Assembly: GCF_900100015.1 (NCBI RefSeq)
Contig: NZ_FNDD01000024.1
Location: forward strand, 23,514 to 87,513
Reading direction: 5' to 3'
DNA from: Vibrio xiamenensis
Lineage (GTDB): Bacteria > Pseudomonadota > Gammaproteobacteria > Enterobacterales > Vibrionaceae
DNA: 64,000 bases
Part shown: positions 35,282 through 43,280 of the stretch, one piece after another
Position numbering within the stretch: the stretch's first letter is position 1
Layout: each line of letters opens with the position of its first letter
Program-made: the position numbers and the translations under genes
The notes under the pieces: model-generated
The model's database searches: none
The model's input: only the letters and a program-made list of their open reading frames with translations
Told to the model about the DNA's origin: nothing

Positions 35282-36571
35282 TTACGCGAAAATTAGTTTC
35301 GCTACAAAAATAGCAGACATCACCCAAACACTTGCTGAGATTTCGCGACCTTTACCACTTAATACCTTAATTGCAGTATAAGAGATAAAGCCAAGCACGA
35401 TCCCTTCTGCAATCGAGTAAGTCAACGGCATTAGTAAGCAAGTTACAACAACAGGTGCCGCTTCAGTCAGATCATGCCAATCGATGTTAACCAATCCTGA
35501 AAGCATCAGAATGGCTACGTAGAATAGCGCACCTGCAGTTGCATATGCCGGGATCATACCAGCTAATGGCGAGAAAAACAGGGCAAGTAGGAACAAAATG
35601 CCAACTACAACGGCAGTTAAACCTGTACGGCCACCAGCAGCAACACCAGCGGTACTTTCTACATAAGAAGTGGTGTTAGAAGTACCAAGTAGAGCGCCAA
35701 TAGAAGTCGCGGTAGAGTCTGCAAGTAGTGCTTTGTTCAAACGAGGAATCTTACCATCTTCACCGATAAGGTCCGCTTTTTGTGCCACACCCACTAACGT
35801 ACCTGCAGTATCGAATAGATCGACAAACAGGAACGCAAAGACTACTGAAATCATGCCGACTTCAAAGATGTGTGAGAAATCCAGTTTAAGGAAGGTTGGA
35901 GCCATGCTTGGTGGCATTGACATAACGCCGTGCCATTGCACATCACCAAAAATAATACCTAGAACCGTTGTCGCCAAGATCGCGATCATTACCGCCCCCG
36001 TTACACCACGGTAAACCAACGCGATAGTCAGGAAGAAACCTACAGCAGCCAGAATGGTTGGCAGAGATGTAAAGTCACCAACCGAAACCAGTGTTGCTGG
36101 GTTATCAACAACGATTTGTGCATTTTGCAGCGCGATGAATGCCAAAAACAGACCAATACCTGCAGAGATACCAGTTCTTAATGACATCGGGATTGAGTTG
36201 ATGATCCATTCACGAATCTTAAATAGACTCAGCAGAATGAATAACACACCAGAAACAAATACGGCTGCCAAAGCAACTTGCCATGTATACCCCATACCGA
36301 GAACAACAGAATAGGTAAAGAAGGCGTTTAAGCCCATGCCCGGCGCTTGTGCAATTGGATAATTCGCCACCACACCCATGATGAAACAGCCAACAGCTGC
36401 CGCCAAACAGGTGGCCACAAATACAGAGCCTTCATCCATACCTGTCGCTGACAAAATAGAAGGGTTTACAAAAATGATGTAAGCCATCGTCAGGAAAGTG
36501 GTGATGCCGGCAATAATCTCAGTTTTAACAGTAGTTTTATGTTCACTGAGCTTAAACAGCTTTTCGAGCAT
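35282..36571 (-). CDS. NCS2-family nucleobase permease (AzgA/PbuG group)
   Basis: A 429-residue membrane protein of the COG2252 type, probably importing adenine, guanine or hypoxanthine with protons. The N-terminus LFKLSEHKTTVKTEIIAGIT and the FVNPSIL and QAPGMGLNAFFTY motifs are diagnostic; 12 or more hydrophobic segments follow, with the DLFDTAGTLVGVA motif near residue 245. It is upstream of gpt, and a good PurR-like operator lies between its promoter and start. Which purine it carries cannot be decided from sequence. Confidence 0.92.
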   Translation of the reverse strand: MLEKLFKLSEHKTTVKTEIIAGITTFLTMAYIIFVNPSILSATGMDEGSVFVATCLAAAVGCFIMGVVANYPIAQAPGMGLNAFFTYSVVLGMGYTWQVALAAVFVSGVLFILLSLFKIREWIINSIPMSLRTGISAGIGLFLAFIALQNAQIVVDNPATLVSVGDFTSLPTILAAVGFFLTIALVYRGVTGAVMIAILATTVLGIIFGDVQWHGVMSMPPSMAPTFLKLDFSHIFEVGMISVVFAFLFVDLFDTAGTLVGVAQKADLIGEDGKIPRLNKALLADSTATSIGALLGTSNTTSYVESTAGVAAGGRTGLTAVVVGILFLLALFFSPLAGMIPAYATAGALFYVAILMLSGLVNIDWHDLTEAAPVVVTCLLMPLTYSIAEGIVLGFISYTAIKVLSGKGREISASVWVMSAIFVAKLIFA

Positions 36572-36605
36572 AATTAAATCCTATAAAGGTAAAGAGTAAA
36601 CGGTT

Positions 36606-36621
36606 GCGTAAACGATTGGCG
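36606..36621 (-). promoter_or_regulatory. Candidate PurR operator of the permease gene
   Basis: The minus-strand 16-mer CGCCAATCGTTTACGC matches the PurR palindrome ACGCAAACGTTTGCGT at 10 of 16 positions, including the central CGTTT. It lies just downstream of a TATAAT -10 box (minus strand, just upstream of the operator) and 35 bases before the ATG, a position where a bound repressor would block transcription. It fits the purine salvage context. Confidence 0.5.
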
Positions 36622-36936
36622 GCGATTATAAAGTTAACAAATACTAAATTCCAGATAGAATTAAGACTCTAATCCATTTTTCCTAGAAACAGACTGACCA
36701 GTTGAACAGTAATAAAATAACAAAATCAGAATAAAACGTTATTATTCAGCGGTATAAATAGAAACCTAACTCATACTTTTGATGGGTATTTTTTAATCAG
36801 TCAGACGATTTTGTTAGCTAGAATATGCCGAATAAGCGCGATATAGTATGAAATAACAAGCATAAAAATCGAGTTAGCATGGGCAATTGGCGTGCGACAA
36901 AATATTATGCAATTTTGTCGATTTGAAAGGCGTAAA
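36622..36936. other. Non-coding interval with one hairpin
   Basis: About 315 AT-rich bases between the permease operator and the terminator of the candidate small RNA. No convincing ORF. One 9-bp inverted repeat, CGACAAAAT (36895-36903) and ATTTTGTCG (36912-36920), lies just beyond the small-RNA terminator. The permease promoter occupies the first 30 bases. Confidence 0.5.
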
Positions 36937-36966
36937 ATAAAAAAACGCCACTCAATTTGAGTGGCG
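36937..36966 (-). terminator. Intrinsic terminator of the candidate small RNA
   Basis: CGCCACTCAA / TTGAGTGGCG perfect stem followed by seven T on the minus strand. On the plus strand no T-run follows, so it serves a minus-strand transcript, although the next annotated gene in that direction starts about 365 bases later. Confidence 0.85.
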
Positions 36967-37053
36967 GCAGAATTATGTCAGCTTGGTAATGCTGTAGTAA
37001 AATTCCAATTATAGGGGTGAACAAACTGTTCGAGTAACAAGTATTGGTCGGTC

Positions 37054-37140
37054 TTAGTAACCAAAACTTGTTGGGTATGCAAAGTTGCTGGTATAGACTG
37101 AACGACTAACCCAAAACTCTGCACTTGATAAACCTTTCAT
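37054..37140 (-). CDS. Small ORF of 28 residues inside the candidate small RNA
   Basis: ATG at 37140 with AAGGTG eight bases upstream (AGAGAAAGGTGATAGTT before the ATG), 28 codons and a TAA stop. The peptide begins MKGLSSAEFW and ends PTSFGY; it is rich in Ser and aromatic residues with one Trp and no Cys or His, and has no signal peptide or membrane helix. I do not recognise it with certainty. Its size and setting resemble the VcdP peptide (29 residues) of V. cholerae, which binds citrate synthase. Translation is inferred from the ribosome site only. Confidence 0.55.
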   Translation of the reverse strand: MKGLSSAEFWVSRSVYTSNFAYPTSFGY

Positions 37141-37253
37141 AACTATCACCTTTCTCTGTTAACACATGTTAATAACAGGTCTCAGTTCCCTGGAGGCGAC
37201 AAATCGGGCTCATCCAATGAGCAGTTGTTTTGCTTTACTAGAAGCTGGTTATA

Positions 37254-37262
37254 AATATACCA
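37254..37262 (-). promoter_or_regulatory. Extended -10 promoter of the candidate small RNA
   Basis: Minus strand TGGTATATT has the TGn motif joined to a -10 hexamer (TATATT). The predicted start is near 37247. A second possible -10 (TATAAC, 37248-37253) overlaps. Confidence 0.5.
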
Positions 37263-37288
37263 CCAAGAAATTTAATTACAACAATAAA

Positions 37289-37304
37289 AGTGACCCGAAT
37301 CACA
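37289..37304 (-). promoter_or_regulatory. CRP binding site upstream of the candidate small RNA
   Basis: Minus strand TGTGATTCGGGTCACT matches TGTGA-N6-TCACA at 9 of 10 core bases. Its centre is about 49 bases upstream of the predicted small-RNA start and about 165 bases from the possible pepD -10, so the small RNA is the likelier target. The position fits neither class I (-61.5) nor class II (-41.5) activation neatly and could serve repression. Confidence 0.65.
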
Positions 37305-37460
37305 TAAAATAATATTACGCACTCAATTCCAGACTATTCCGTAATTTAATTACAGTTTTATTAACACGGTGACGTAGGGCTTTTCCGAGTTGGTATTGCG
37401 CTGTACGGTTTTAGCGTACCCTAGCAAGCCCTCTGACTACTCACTGGTCAGCACAAATGA

Positions 37461-37466
37461 TATGCT
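37461..37466 (+). promoter_or_regulatory. Possible extended -10 of pepD
   Basis: TGATATGCT on the plus strand gives TGn plus TATGCT. No good -35 is seen. The start would be near 37473, about 90 bases before the GTG. Confidence 0.3.
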
Positions 37467-37563
37467 AACGGTTCTTTGACCAGGCCTAAGACGACAAAGA
37501 ATTTACCCCTTGTCATCTAGCGTTTCATTTTTACCTGGTATTTCTAGTACTAAGGAGTCACCC

Positions 37564-39036
37564 GTGTCTGAATTCCACTCTGAGATCAGCAATTTATCTC
37601 CCGCTCTCGTTTGGCAGTTTTTTGATAAGATCTGTTCTATCCCTCACCCTTCGAAACATGAAGAAGCCCTAGCAACCTATATTGTTGAGTGGGCGACCAA
37701 CCAAGGCCTTGAAGTGCGTCGTGATCCAACCGGTAATGTGATCATCAAAAAACCAGCGACCGAAGGCATGGAGCATAAAAAAGCGGTGGTACTTCAAGCA
37801 CACATCGATATGGTGCCGCAAAAAAACGAAGACACCGAGCACGACTTCACTAAAGATCCGATTCAACCTTATATTGATGGAGAATGGGTCACCGCGAAAG
37901 GCACAACGCTTGGTGCTGACAATGGCATGGGCATGGCTTCTTGCCTCGCCGTTCTGGCCTCAAATGACATCAAACATGGCCCGCTTGAAGTCCTACTCAC
38001 TGTCGATGAAGAAGCAGGCATGTCTGGCGCATTTGGGCTTGAAGCCGGCTGGTTAGAAGGTGAGATTCTACTGAATACCGATTCCGAACAAGAAGGCGAA
38101 GTTTACATGGGCTGCGCTGGCGGTGTTGATGGCGAAATCACCTTCCCTATCGAGCGTGAAGCCAAACCAGAGCAATTCGAAACTCGTAAACTGGTGATTA
38201 AAGGCCTGAAAGGCGGTCACTCTGGTGTTGATATTCACACTGGCCGCGCGAATGCCAACAAACTGATGGCTCGTTTTCTTGCTCAGCACGCTAAAGCGCT
38301 CGACCTTCGCTTAATTGAATTTCGTGGTGGTACTTTGCGTAACGCGATTCCTCGAGAAGCGTTTGTCACTGTTGCGCTACCAGCAAAGAATCTTGAACAG
38401 CTTAACAGCGTATTTGAAAGCTACACTGAACTGCTGAAAACCGAACTTACTGCGATTGAAACCAACCTAGTGTCTTTTAATGAAGCAGTAGATAGCCAAG
38501 AGCAACTGTTTTCAGCGCCATCTCAGCAACGTTTTATCGCCGCACTCAACGCTTGTCCTAACGGCGTGATTCGTATGAGTGATGATATCGAAGGCGTAGT
38601 TGAAACGTCACTGAATGTCGGTGTTATCAGCACAGAAGAAAATGCCGTAAAAGTGTTGTGCCTGGTTCGCTCACTGATCGACTCTGGCCGTGACCAAGTG
38701 GAAGGCATTTTGAGTTCTGTTGCTGAGCTAGCAAGCGCAAGCATCGCTTTCTCAGGCGCCTACCCAGGTTGGAAACCAGACCCAGATTCAGAAATCATGC
38801 ATATCTTCCGTGACATGTATGAAGGGATCTATGGCCATAAACCTAATATTATGGTGATCCACGCCGGCCTTGAGTGTGGTCTGTTTAAAAAACCTTACCC
38901 GAACATGGATATGGTCTCGTTCGGTCCAACCATCAAATTCCCCCACTCACCGGATGAAAAAGTCAAAATTGACACCGTGGCGCTGTTCTGGGAACAGATG
39001 ATTGCTCTGTTGGAAAACATTCCAGCCAAAGCTTAA
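37564..39036 (+). CDS. pepD: Aminoacyl-histidine dipeptidase (peptidase D)
   Basis: M20-type metallopeptidase that cleaves Xaa-His dipeptides such as carnosine in the cytosol. I start at GTG 37564, where AAGGAG sits at ideal spacing and the protein begins SEFHSEISNLSPALVWQFFD like E. coli PepD (490 versus 485 residues); an upstream TTG frame lacks a ribosome site. Metal-site motifs are LQAHIDMVPQK, GADNGMGMA and VDEEAGMSGAFGL. A lid domain begins near residue 200 (GLKGGHSGVDIHTGRANA). A strong terminator follows. Confidence 0.96.
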   Translation: MSEFHSEISNLSPALVWQFFDKICSIPHPSKHEEALATYIVEWATNQGLEVRRDPTGNVIIKKPATEGMEHKKAVVLQAHIDMVPQKNEDTEHDFTKDPIQPYIDGEWVTAKGTTLGADNGMGMASCLAVLASNDIKHGPLEVLLTVDEEAGMSGAFGLEAGWLEGEILLNTDSEQEGEVYMGCAGGVDGEITFPIEREAKPEQFETRKLVIKGLKGGHSGVDIHTGRANANKLMARFLAQHAKALDLRLIEFRGGTLRNAIPREAFVTVALPAKNLEQLNSVFESYTELLKTELTAIETNLVSFNEAVDSQEQLFSAPSQQRFIAALNACPNGVIRMSDDIEGVVETSLNVGVISTEENAVKVLCLVRSLIDSGRDQVEGILSSVAELASASIAFSGAYPGWKPDPDSEIMHIFRDMYEGIYGHKPNIMVIHAGLECGLFKKPYPNMDMVSFGPTIKFPHSPDEKVKIDTVALFWEQMIALLENIPAKA

Positions 39037-39045
39037 GCTTAAAAT

Positions 39046-39075
39046 TAAAAAGCCAGCAGATTTGCTGGCTTTTTA
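39046..39075 (+). terminator. Intrinsic terminator after pepD
   Basis: AAAAGCCAGCA / TGCTGGCTTTTT hairpin with a short loop and T-run on the plus strand. Confidence 0.85.
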
Positions 39076-39260
39076 ATCGCTTACGATAGATTTTATTTGT
39101 CATGACGGATAAAATTTATCGTTGGTCACTCTTGGTTCATGTTGCTAGATTTCGCCCTCTCTGGCGCTCCACCGAGCACTTCCTCTCCAGAGACGCCTAA
39201 CCTTGTTATAAAGATGTCCTATCCTTGGGTATCTAACACTCAAACTATGTTGTGATAACC

Positions 39261-39704
39261 ATGAATGAAAAAATGCTTGTCGGCTGGCGAGAAAATTTTA
39301 GTTTGCCTACTTTGGGTATTCAAAAAATCAAAGCCAAGATCGACACTGGAGCGCGAACATCTTGTTTACATGCGTTCAAAATTGAAACATTTAACAAAAA
39401 TAATGAATTATGGGTGCGTTTCTGGATTCATCCAAGGCAACATGACATTGACTATGAGCAAGTCTGTGAAGCTTTAGTTATTGATGAGCGCAGTGTCAGA
39501 GATTCCGGTGGTCATGAAGAGATACGTTATGTCATTCAAACTGACCTACGACTTGGCGACCAGCAATGGCCTGCAGAAGTCACACTGACTAACCGAGAAA
39601 ATATGGCATTTCGCATGCTGCTAGGACGAACAGCAATGCATCACCGTCTTATTGTTGATCCCGTCCAATCATTTTTAATTCCCTTTGAGGAGCCTAAATC
39701 ATGA
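39261..39704 (+). CDS. RimB-like ATP-dependent zinc protease family protein
   Basis: A 147-residue retropepsin-fold protein of the Zn_protease family (PF05618), whose members accompany RimK. The motif K-I-D-T-G-A-R at residues 26-32 places the catalytic Asp at 28, and VGWRENFSLPTLGI is the typical start. The stop overlaps the rimK ATG by four bases (ATGA). In Pseudomonas, RimB acts with RimK on ribosomal S6 glutamylation; a like role is inferred here. I used ATG 39261; an upstream GTG adds three residues. Confidence 0.88.
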   Translation: MNEKMLVGWRENFSLPTLGIQKIKAKIDTGARTSCLHAFKIETFNKNNELWVRFWIHPRQHDIDYEQVCEALVIDERSVRDSGGHEEIRYVIQTDLRLGDQQWPAEVTLTNRENMAFRMLLGRTAMHHRLIVDPVQSFLIPFEEPKS

Positions 39705-40606
39705 AAATTGCTATTCTGTCACGCAACGCAAGTCTGTATTCGACCAAGCGTTTGATCGAAGCGAGCAAAAACCGCGGACACGAAGTCAAAGTGATTGATG
39801 CGTTGCGTTGTTACATGAATATCAATTCTGAGTCGCCTGAGATTCATTATAAGGGTGAACAACTCTCTGGCTTTGATGCGGTCATTCCACGCATCGGTGC
39901 GTCAGTGACATTTTACGGTACTGCTGTTTTACGTCAGTTTGAGATGATGGGCATATACCCAGTCAACGAATCGGTCGCGATTACACGTTCACGTGATAAA
40001 CTTCGCTCTATGCAACTTCTTTCACGCAAAGGCATCGGCATGCCGATTACTGGTTTTGCCAGCAAGCCTGACGACGTAAAAGATTTGTTAGATATGGTTG
40101 GCGGCGCTCCAGTGGTTATCAAGTTGCTGGAAGGCACTCAAGGCATTGGCGTTGTTCTTGCGGAAACTCGCAAAGCGGCTGAGAGCGTGATCGAAGCTTT
40201 TATGGGATTAAAAGCAAACATCATGGTTCAAGAGTATATTAAAGAAGCTAACGGCGCAGACATTCGTTGTTTTGTTATCGGCGATCGCGTAATTGCCGCG
40301 ATGAAACGCCAAGGCGCCGAAGGTGAATTTCGCTCCAACTTGCACCGTGGTGGTTCGGCTTCTTTAGTTAGAATTACTCCTGAGGAACGCCGCACAGCTG
40401 TCACCGCAGCTAAAATTATGGGGCTTAACGTAGCAGGTGTTGACCTATTGCGTTCGGCACGTGGCCCACTAGTGATGGAAGTAAACTCATCACCAGGCCT
40501 TGAAGGTATTGAGCTTGCCACCGGAAAAGATATTGCCGGTATGATCGTGGAGTTTATTGAAAAGAATGCAGCCAGCAAAAACACCAAGACGCGCGGTAAA
40601 GGCTAA
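39701..40606 (+). CDS. rimK: Ribosomal protein S6--L-glutamate ligase RimK
   Basis: ATP-grasp enzyme that adds glutamates to the C-terminus of ribosomal protein S6, and in E. coli also makes free poly-alpha-glutamate. It has 301 residues. The preATP region (MKIAILSRNASLYSTKRLIEA), the central RMRS-like SRDKLRSMQLLSRKGIGMP and the ATP-grasp acidic end MEVNSSPGLEGIE are present. It is translationally coupled to the rimB-like gene, and its 3' end overlaps the next gene by 41 bases. Confidence 0.95.
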   Translation: MKIAILSRNASLYSTKRLIEASKNRGHEVKVIDALRCYMNINSESPEIHYKGEQLSGFDAVIPRIGASVTFYGTAVLRQFEMMGIYPVNESVAITRSRDKLRSMQLLSRKGIGMPITGFASKPDDVKDLLDMVGGAPVVIKLLEGTQGIGVVLAETRKAAESVIEAFMGLKANIMVQEYIKEANGADIRCFVIGDRVIAAMKRQGAEGEFRSNLHRGGSASLVRITPEERRTAVTAAKIMGLNVAGVDLLRSARGPLVMEVNSSPGLEGIELATGKDIAGMIVEFIEKNAASKNTKTRGKG

Positions 40607-41660
40607 ACGCAATAAAGCGTTTTCGTTTTTAGGCGAAGAAATCGCTCCCGGTGAGCATAAAGCCCTGCAAATGGAGGCGGCGAAGCTCTATACCCATTCG
40701 CCGCTATCAATACCAATTGAAATCATTAATGGTATTAACGAAGGTCCGGTGTTGATGGTCAATGCCGCGATCCATGGTGATGAACTCAATGGCGTCGAGA
40801 TCGTGCGCCAATTGATCAACACCATTGACCCAACCAAACTCAAAGGTACCTTGATCGCCGTACCCATTGTCAACGTGTTTGGGTTTATCCATAAATCCCG
40901 CTACCTACCCGACCGCCGTGACCTAAACCGCTGTTTTCCTGGCAGTGACAATGGTTCGGTGGCATCAAGAATGGCGCACACGTTTTTCTCTCAAGTGGCA
41001 TTACGGTGTGACTATATTATCGACCTGCATACCGGCGCGATTCATCGTACCAACTTACCGCAAATCCGCGCCAATTTGAGTAACCCAGAAACGTTGCGTA
41101 TCGCTCAAGCGTTTGCGACACCGGTAATCATTGATGCGCCGCTGCGCGAGGGTTCACTGCGCAGTGAAGCGGAAACACACGATATTCCAGTTCTGACCTA
41201 TGAAGCGGGTGAAGCGCTTAGGTTTGAACCTTTGTGTATCAACGCGGGATTTATTGGTGTCAAACGCGTCATGCAAGCCATCGGTATGCTACGTGCCAGT
41301 CGTAAAAAGATTCCAACCTCGGTAATCGCCAAATCAACCTCGTGGCTTCGCGCTGAAAGCGATGGCATTTTGCGTACCGTAGTGACTCTCGGTGATCGCG
41401 TGGTGCGCGGCCAAGTGCTGGCTTACATCAGTTCACCACTTGGCCATGGCGAAATCGCGTTAAAAGCACGTAAAGGTGGCATTGTGATTGGTCAACAAAC
41501 TCTGCCGCTGGTGAATGAAGGCGATGCGGTGTTTCACTTGGCTTACTTCAAAGAAGATTATGAAGAAGTAGAGCAAATGGTGGGCGAATACATCGACGAG
41601 ATCTCCGACATTGACGTTGAGCCACTCACCACCGGACAAATTACCCCACCATCGATGTAA
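40566..41660 (+). CDS. Succinylglutamate desuccinylase/aspartoacylase family zinc hydrolase
   Basis: A 364-residue AstE/AspA-like M14-fold amidohydrolase. Zinc ligands H70, E73 (HGDE) and H155 (DLHTG) are intact, as is the YEAGEAL motif near residue 210 holding the catalytic Glu. The C-terminal part (GILRTVVTLGDRVVRGQVLAYI) looks like a biotinyl-type barrel. I chose ATG 40566; a TTG at 40557 is possible. Position in the rim operon suggests it acts on glutamylated S6, poly-glutamate or a related acyl-glutamate, not classical arginine catabolism. The substrate is unknown. Confidence 0.85.
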   Translation: MQPAKTPRRAVKAKRNKAFSFLGEEIAPGEHKALQMEAAKLYTHSPLSIPIEIINGINEGPVLMVNAAIHGDELNGVEIVRQLINTIDPTKLKGTLIAVPIVNVFGFIHKSRYLPDRRDLNRCFPGSDNGSVASRMAHTFFSQVALRCDYIIDLHTGAIHRTNLPQIRANLSNPETLRIAQAFATPVIIDAPLREGSLRSEAETHDIPVLTYEAGEALRFEPLCINAGFIGVKRVMQAIGMLRASRKKIPTSVIAKSTSWLRAESDGILRTVVTLGDRVVRGQVLAYISSPLGHGEIALKARKGGIVIGQQTLPLVNEGDAVFHLAYFKEDYEEVEQMVGEYIDEISDIDVEPLTTGQITPPSM

Positions 41661-41670
41661 TCATCACTGA

Positions 41671-41702
41671 CAAAAAAAGCCCGCAATCTTGCGGGCTTTT
41701 TA
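41671..41702. terminator. Bidirectional terminator between rim cluster and SNF transporter
   Basis: AAAAAGCCCGCAA / TTGCGGGCTTTTT hairpin between convergent genes. Confidence 0.85.
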
Positions 41703-41721
41703 TTGTGTATTGGATAGTCAA

Positions 41722-43083
41722 TTAGCCAAACGATGCCCAAATGACGGTAGCCACAAGAATTGGGCAAACAAACTTCACGTAGCTTGGCCATAAACGACCA
41801 AACCAGCCAAGGGTGAAATCCGGGCAACCTTGTTCCAGTTCTTTAATTTTGGCTTGGCGATTCCATACCCAACCACCAAAGATACAAAACATCAGCGCCG
41901 CAGTCGGCTGCAGGTATTGAGTCGCAACGGTCGCGACCAAGCCAAATAATTCGCCAAAATTAAATACAATCACCACACTGACTAGCGCAATCACGCCGCC
42001 CAGTACCCAGCTGGTGAGGCTACGTTTGGTATTAAATCGCTCACTCACCAATGCCACTGGACACTCCAGCATGGAAATACTTGAAGTCAGCGCCGCGATA
42101 GTGAGCAATAAGAAGAAGATTGCGGCAAACAGCTCTCCCCACCAGCCAAGGCTGTCAAACATCAAGGGTAAAACAGTAAAGACGAGAGTATCAGAGCTTA
42201 GCAGCGAACCATCTTCGGCATAAATTTGTACGCCTTTTTGCATCGCAACAAACATCGCTGGCATCACCACTAGGCCGGCAATAAATGCGACCGCGGTATC
42301 GACGAGCGTCACGTTCATTGCCATCTTCGGCAGATTTTCTTTTTTGCTCAGGTATGAACCGTAGATCAGCATCGAACAACCACCGATGGTCAACGAGAAG
42401 AAACCTTGTCCCATTGCCGCCAGAATCAACTTACGATCCCACACCTTGGAAAAGTCAGGGACCAAGTAGTGCTTAAGCCCTTCCAACGCACCTTGCTGAG
42501 TAATAATGTAAACAAACAGCACTGCGAACAGAATAAACAGTGCAGGCATCAAGCGTGTTGACCATTTCTCGATGCCTTTTTTTACCCCGCCTTGCACAAT
42601 CAACACGGTCAGAACATAGAAAATCAGTGTCCCGAGCAAATTACGCTCAACACTAAATCCTTTCAGCCATGCACTTGCGCCAGAAAGGCCAAACATATCG
42701 GCAAACGCACCGAATAAAAAGCAGATCAACCACCCTCCCACAATGCTGTAAAACGCCAATACAGCACTTGGCACACTCAGGCCAATCCAACCGACTAAAC
42801 CACCAAAGGTTTTTGCCGTCGCGTTATTTGACAGTGAGCGCATACTATCAACTGGGTTCGCCTGACCGTAACGACCAATTGCCATTTCCACCACTAACAT
42901 CGGAAATGCCACGATCAAGATCATGACCAAATACACCAGTAAAAAAGCGCCGCCGCCATTGCTTGCCGCTTGCGTTGGAAATCCCCAGATGTTACCTAGG
43001 CCAACGGCAGCACCGGCCGCAGAAAGAATGAAACCGAGGCGAGAACCAAAGTGCTCTCGTGTTGAATTTGTTGCTTGTGTCAT
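41722..43083 (-). CDS. SNF-family sodium-dependent transporter, probably for tryptophan
   Basis: A 453-residue neurotransmitter:sodium symporter (LeuT fold) with about 12 membrane helices. The first helix motif GSRLGFILSAAGAAVGLGNIWGFP binds substrate and sodium; GGGAFLLVYLV follows. A nearly perfect TrpR operator lies in its upstream region, and a bacterial member of this family (TnaT) carries tryptophan, so tryptophan is the best guess. It is transcribed alone. I used the ATG at 43083 (MTQATNS); a GTG three codons earlier is possible. Confidence 0.88.
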   Translation of the reverse strand: MTQATNSTREHFGSRLGFILSAAGAAVGLGNIWGFPTQAASNGGGAFLLVYLVMILIVAFPMLVVEMAIGRYGQANPVDSMRSLSNNATAKTFGGLVGWIGLSVPSAVLAFYSIVGGWLICFLFGAFADMFGLSGASAWLKGFSVERNLLGTLIFYVLTVLIVQGGVKKGIEKWSTRLMPALFILFAVLFVYIITQQGALEGLKHYLVPDFSKVWDRKLILAAMGQGFFSLTIGGCSMLIYGSYLSKKENLPKMAMNVTLVDTAVAFIAGLVVMPAMFVAMQKGVQIYAEDGSLLSSDTLVFTVLPLMFDSLGWWGELFAAIFFLLLTIAALTSSISMLECPVALVSERFNTKRSLTSWVLGGVIALVSVVIVFNFGELFGLVATVATQYLQPTAALMFCIFGGWVWNRQAKIKELEQGCPDFTLGWFGRLWPSYVKFVCPILVATVIWASFG

Positions 43084-43104
43084 ACCACTCACACAGAAAA
43101 ATAA

Positions 43105-43118
43105 ACTAGCTAACTAGT
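43105..43118 (-). promoter_or_regulatory. TrpR operator
   Basis: ACTAGCTAACTAGT differs at one position from the palindromic core ACTAGTTAACTAGT of the E. coli trp operator; 17 of 19 bases match over the wider operator (AAACTAG to GTACG). It lies 22-35 bases before the ATG and just downstream of a possible promoter (TTGGTT, 17 bases, TATTTT on the minus strand). A TrpR-tryptophan complex bound here would block transcription. Confidence 0.75.
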
Positions 43119-43219
43119 ACGGTATTACAAAAATAGCCAGTTCACAATCTTTAACCAATGAATATGTGGTTAATAGATTAAAAACTAGTCATATCTATGC
43201 CATAAGTGTTAGTTAGCTA
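43107..43219 (-). repeat. Ten-base inverted repeat around the SNF promoter
   Basis: TAGCTAACTA (43107-43116) and TAGTTAGCTA (43210-43219) are exact complements. The first arm lies in the TrpR operator; the second resembles a degenerate operator (9 of 14 core bases). ACTAGT also occurs near 43186. Several half-sites in a row could allow cooperative repressor binding. Confidence 0.45.
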
Positions 43220-43280
43220 TCACTTTTCGCTAGGCTAATGGGAATGGTTGTGGCGCTGAATATAAAACTGAGTCTAAAAC

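Larger units (their letters stand above)
36937..37247 (-). ncRNA. Candidate small RNA, possibly dual-function, with an internal small ORF
   Basis: A transcript of about 310 bases is predicted from the extended -10 at 37254-37262 to the intrinsic terminator at 36937-36966. It holds a 5' hairpin (GCTCAT / ATGAGC, plus positions 37207-37221), a CCTCC segment able to pair with Shine-Dalgarno sequences, a small ORF at 37054-37140 with a ribosome site, and about 90 bases of C-rich sequence (for example CACCCC) before the terminator. A CRP site lies upstream. In V. cholerae the CRP-repressed VcdRP RNA has a comparable plan; identity with it is a hypothesis. Confidence 0.6.
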
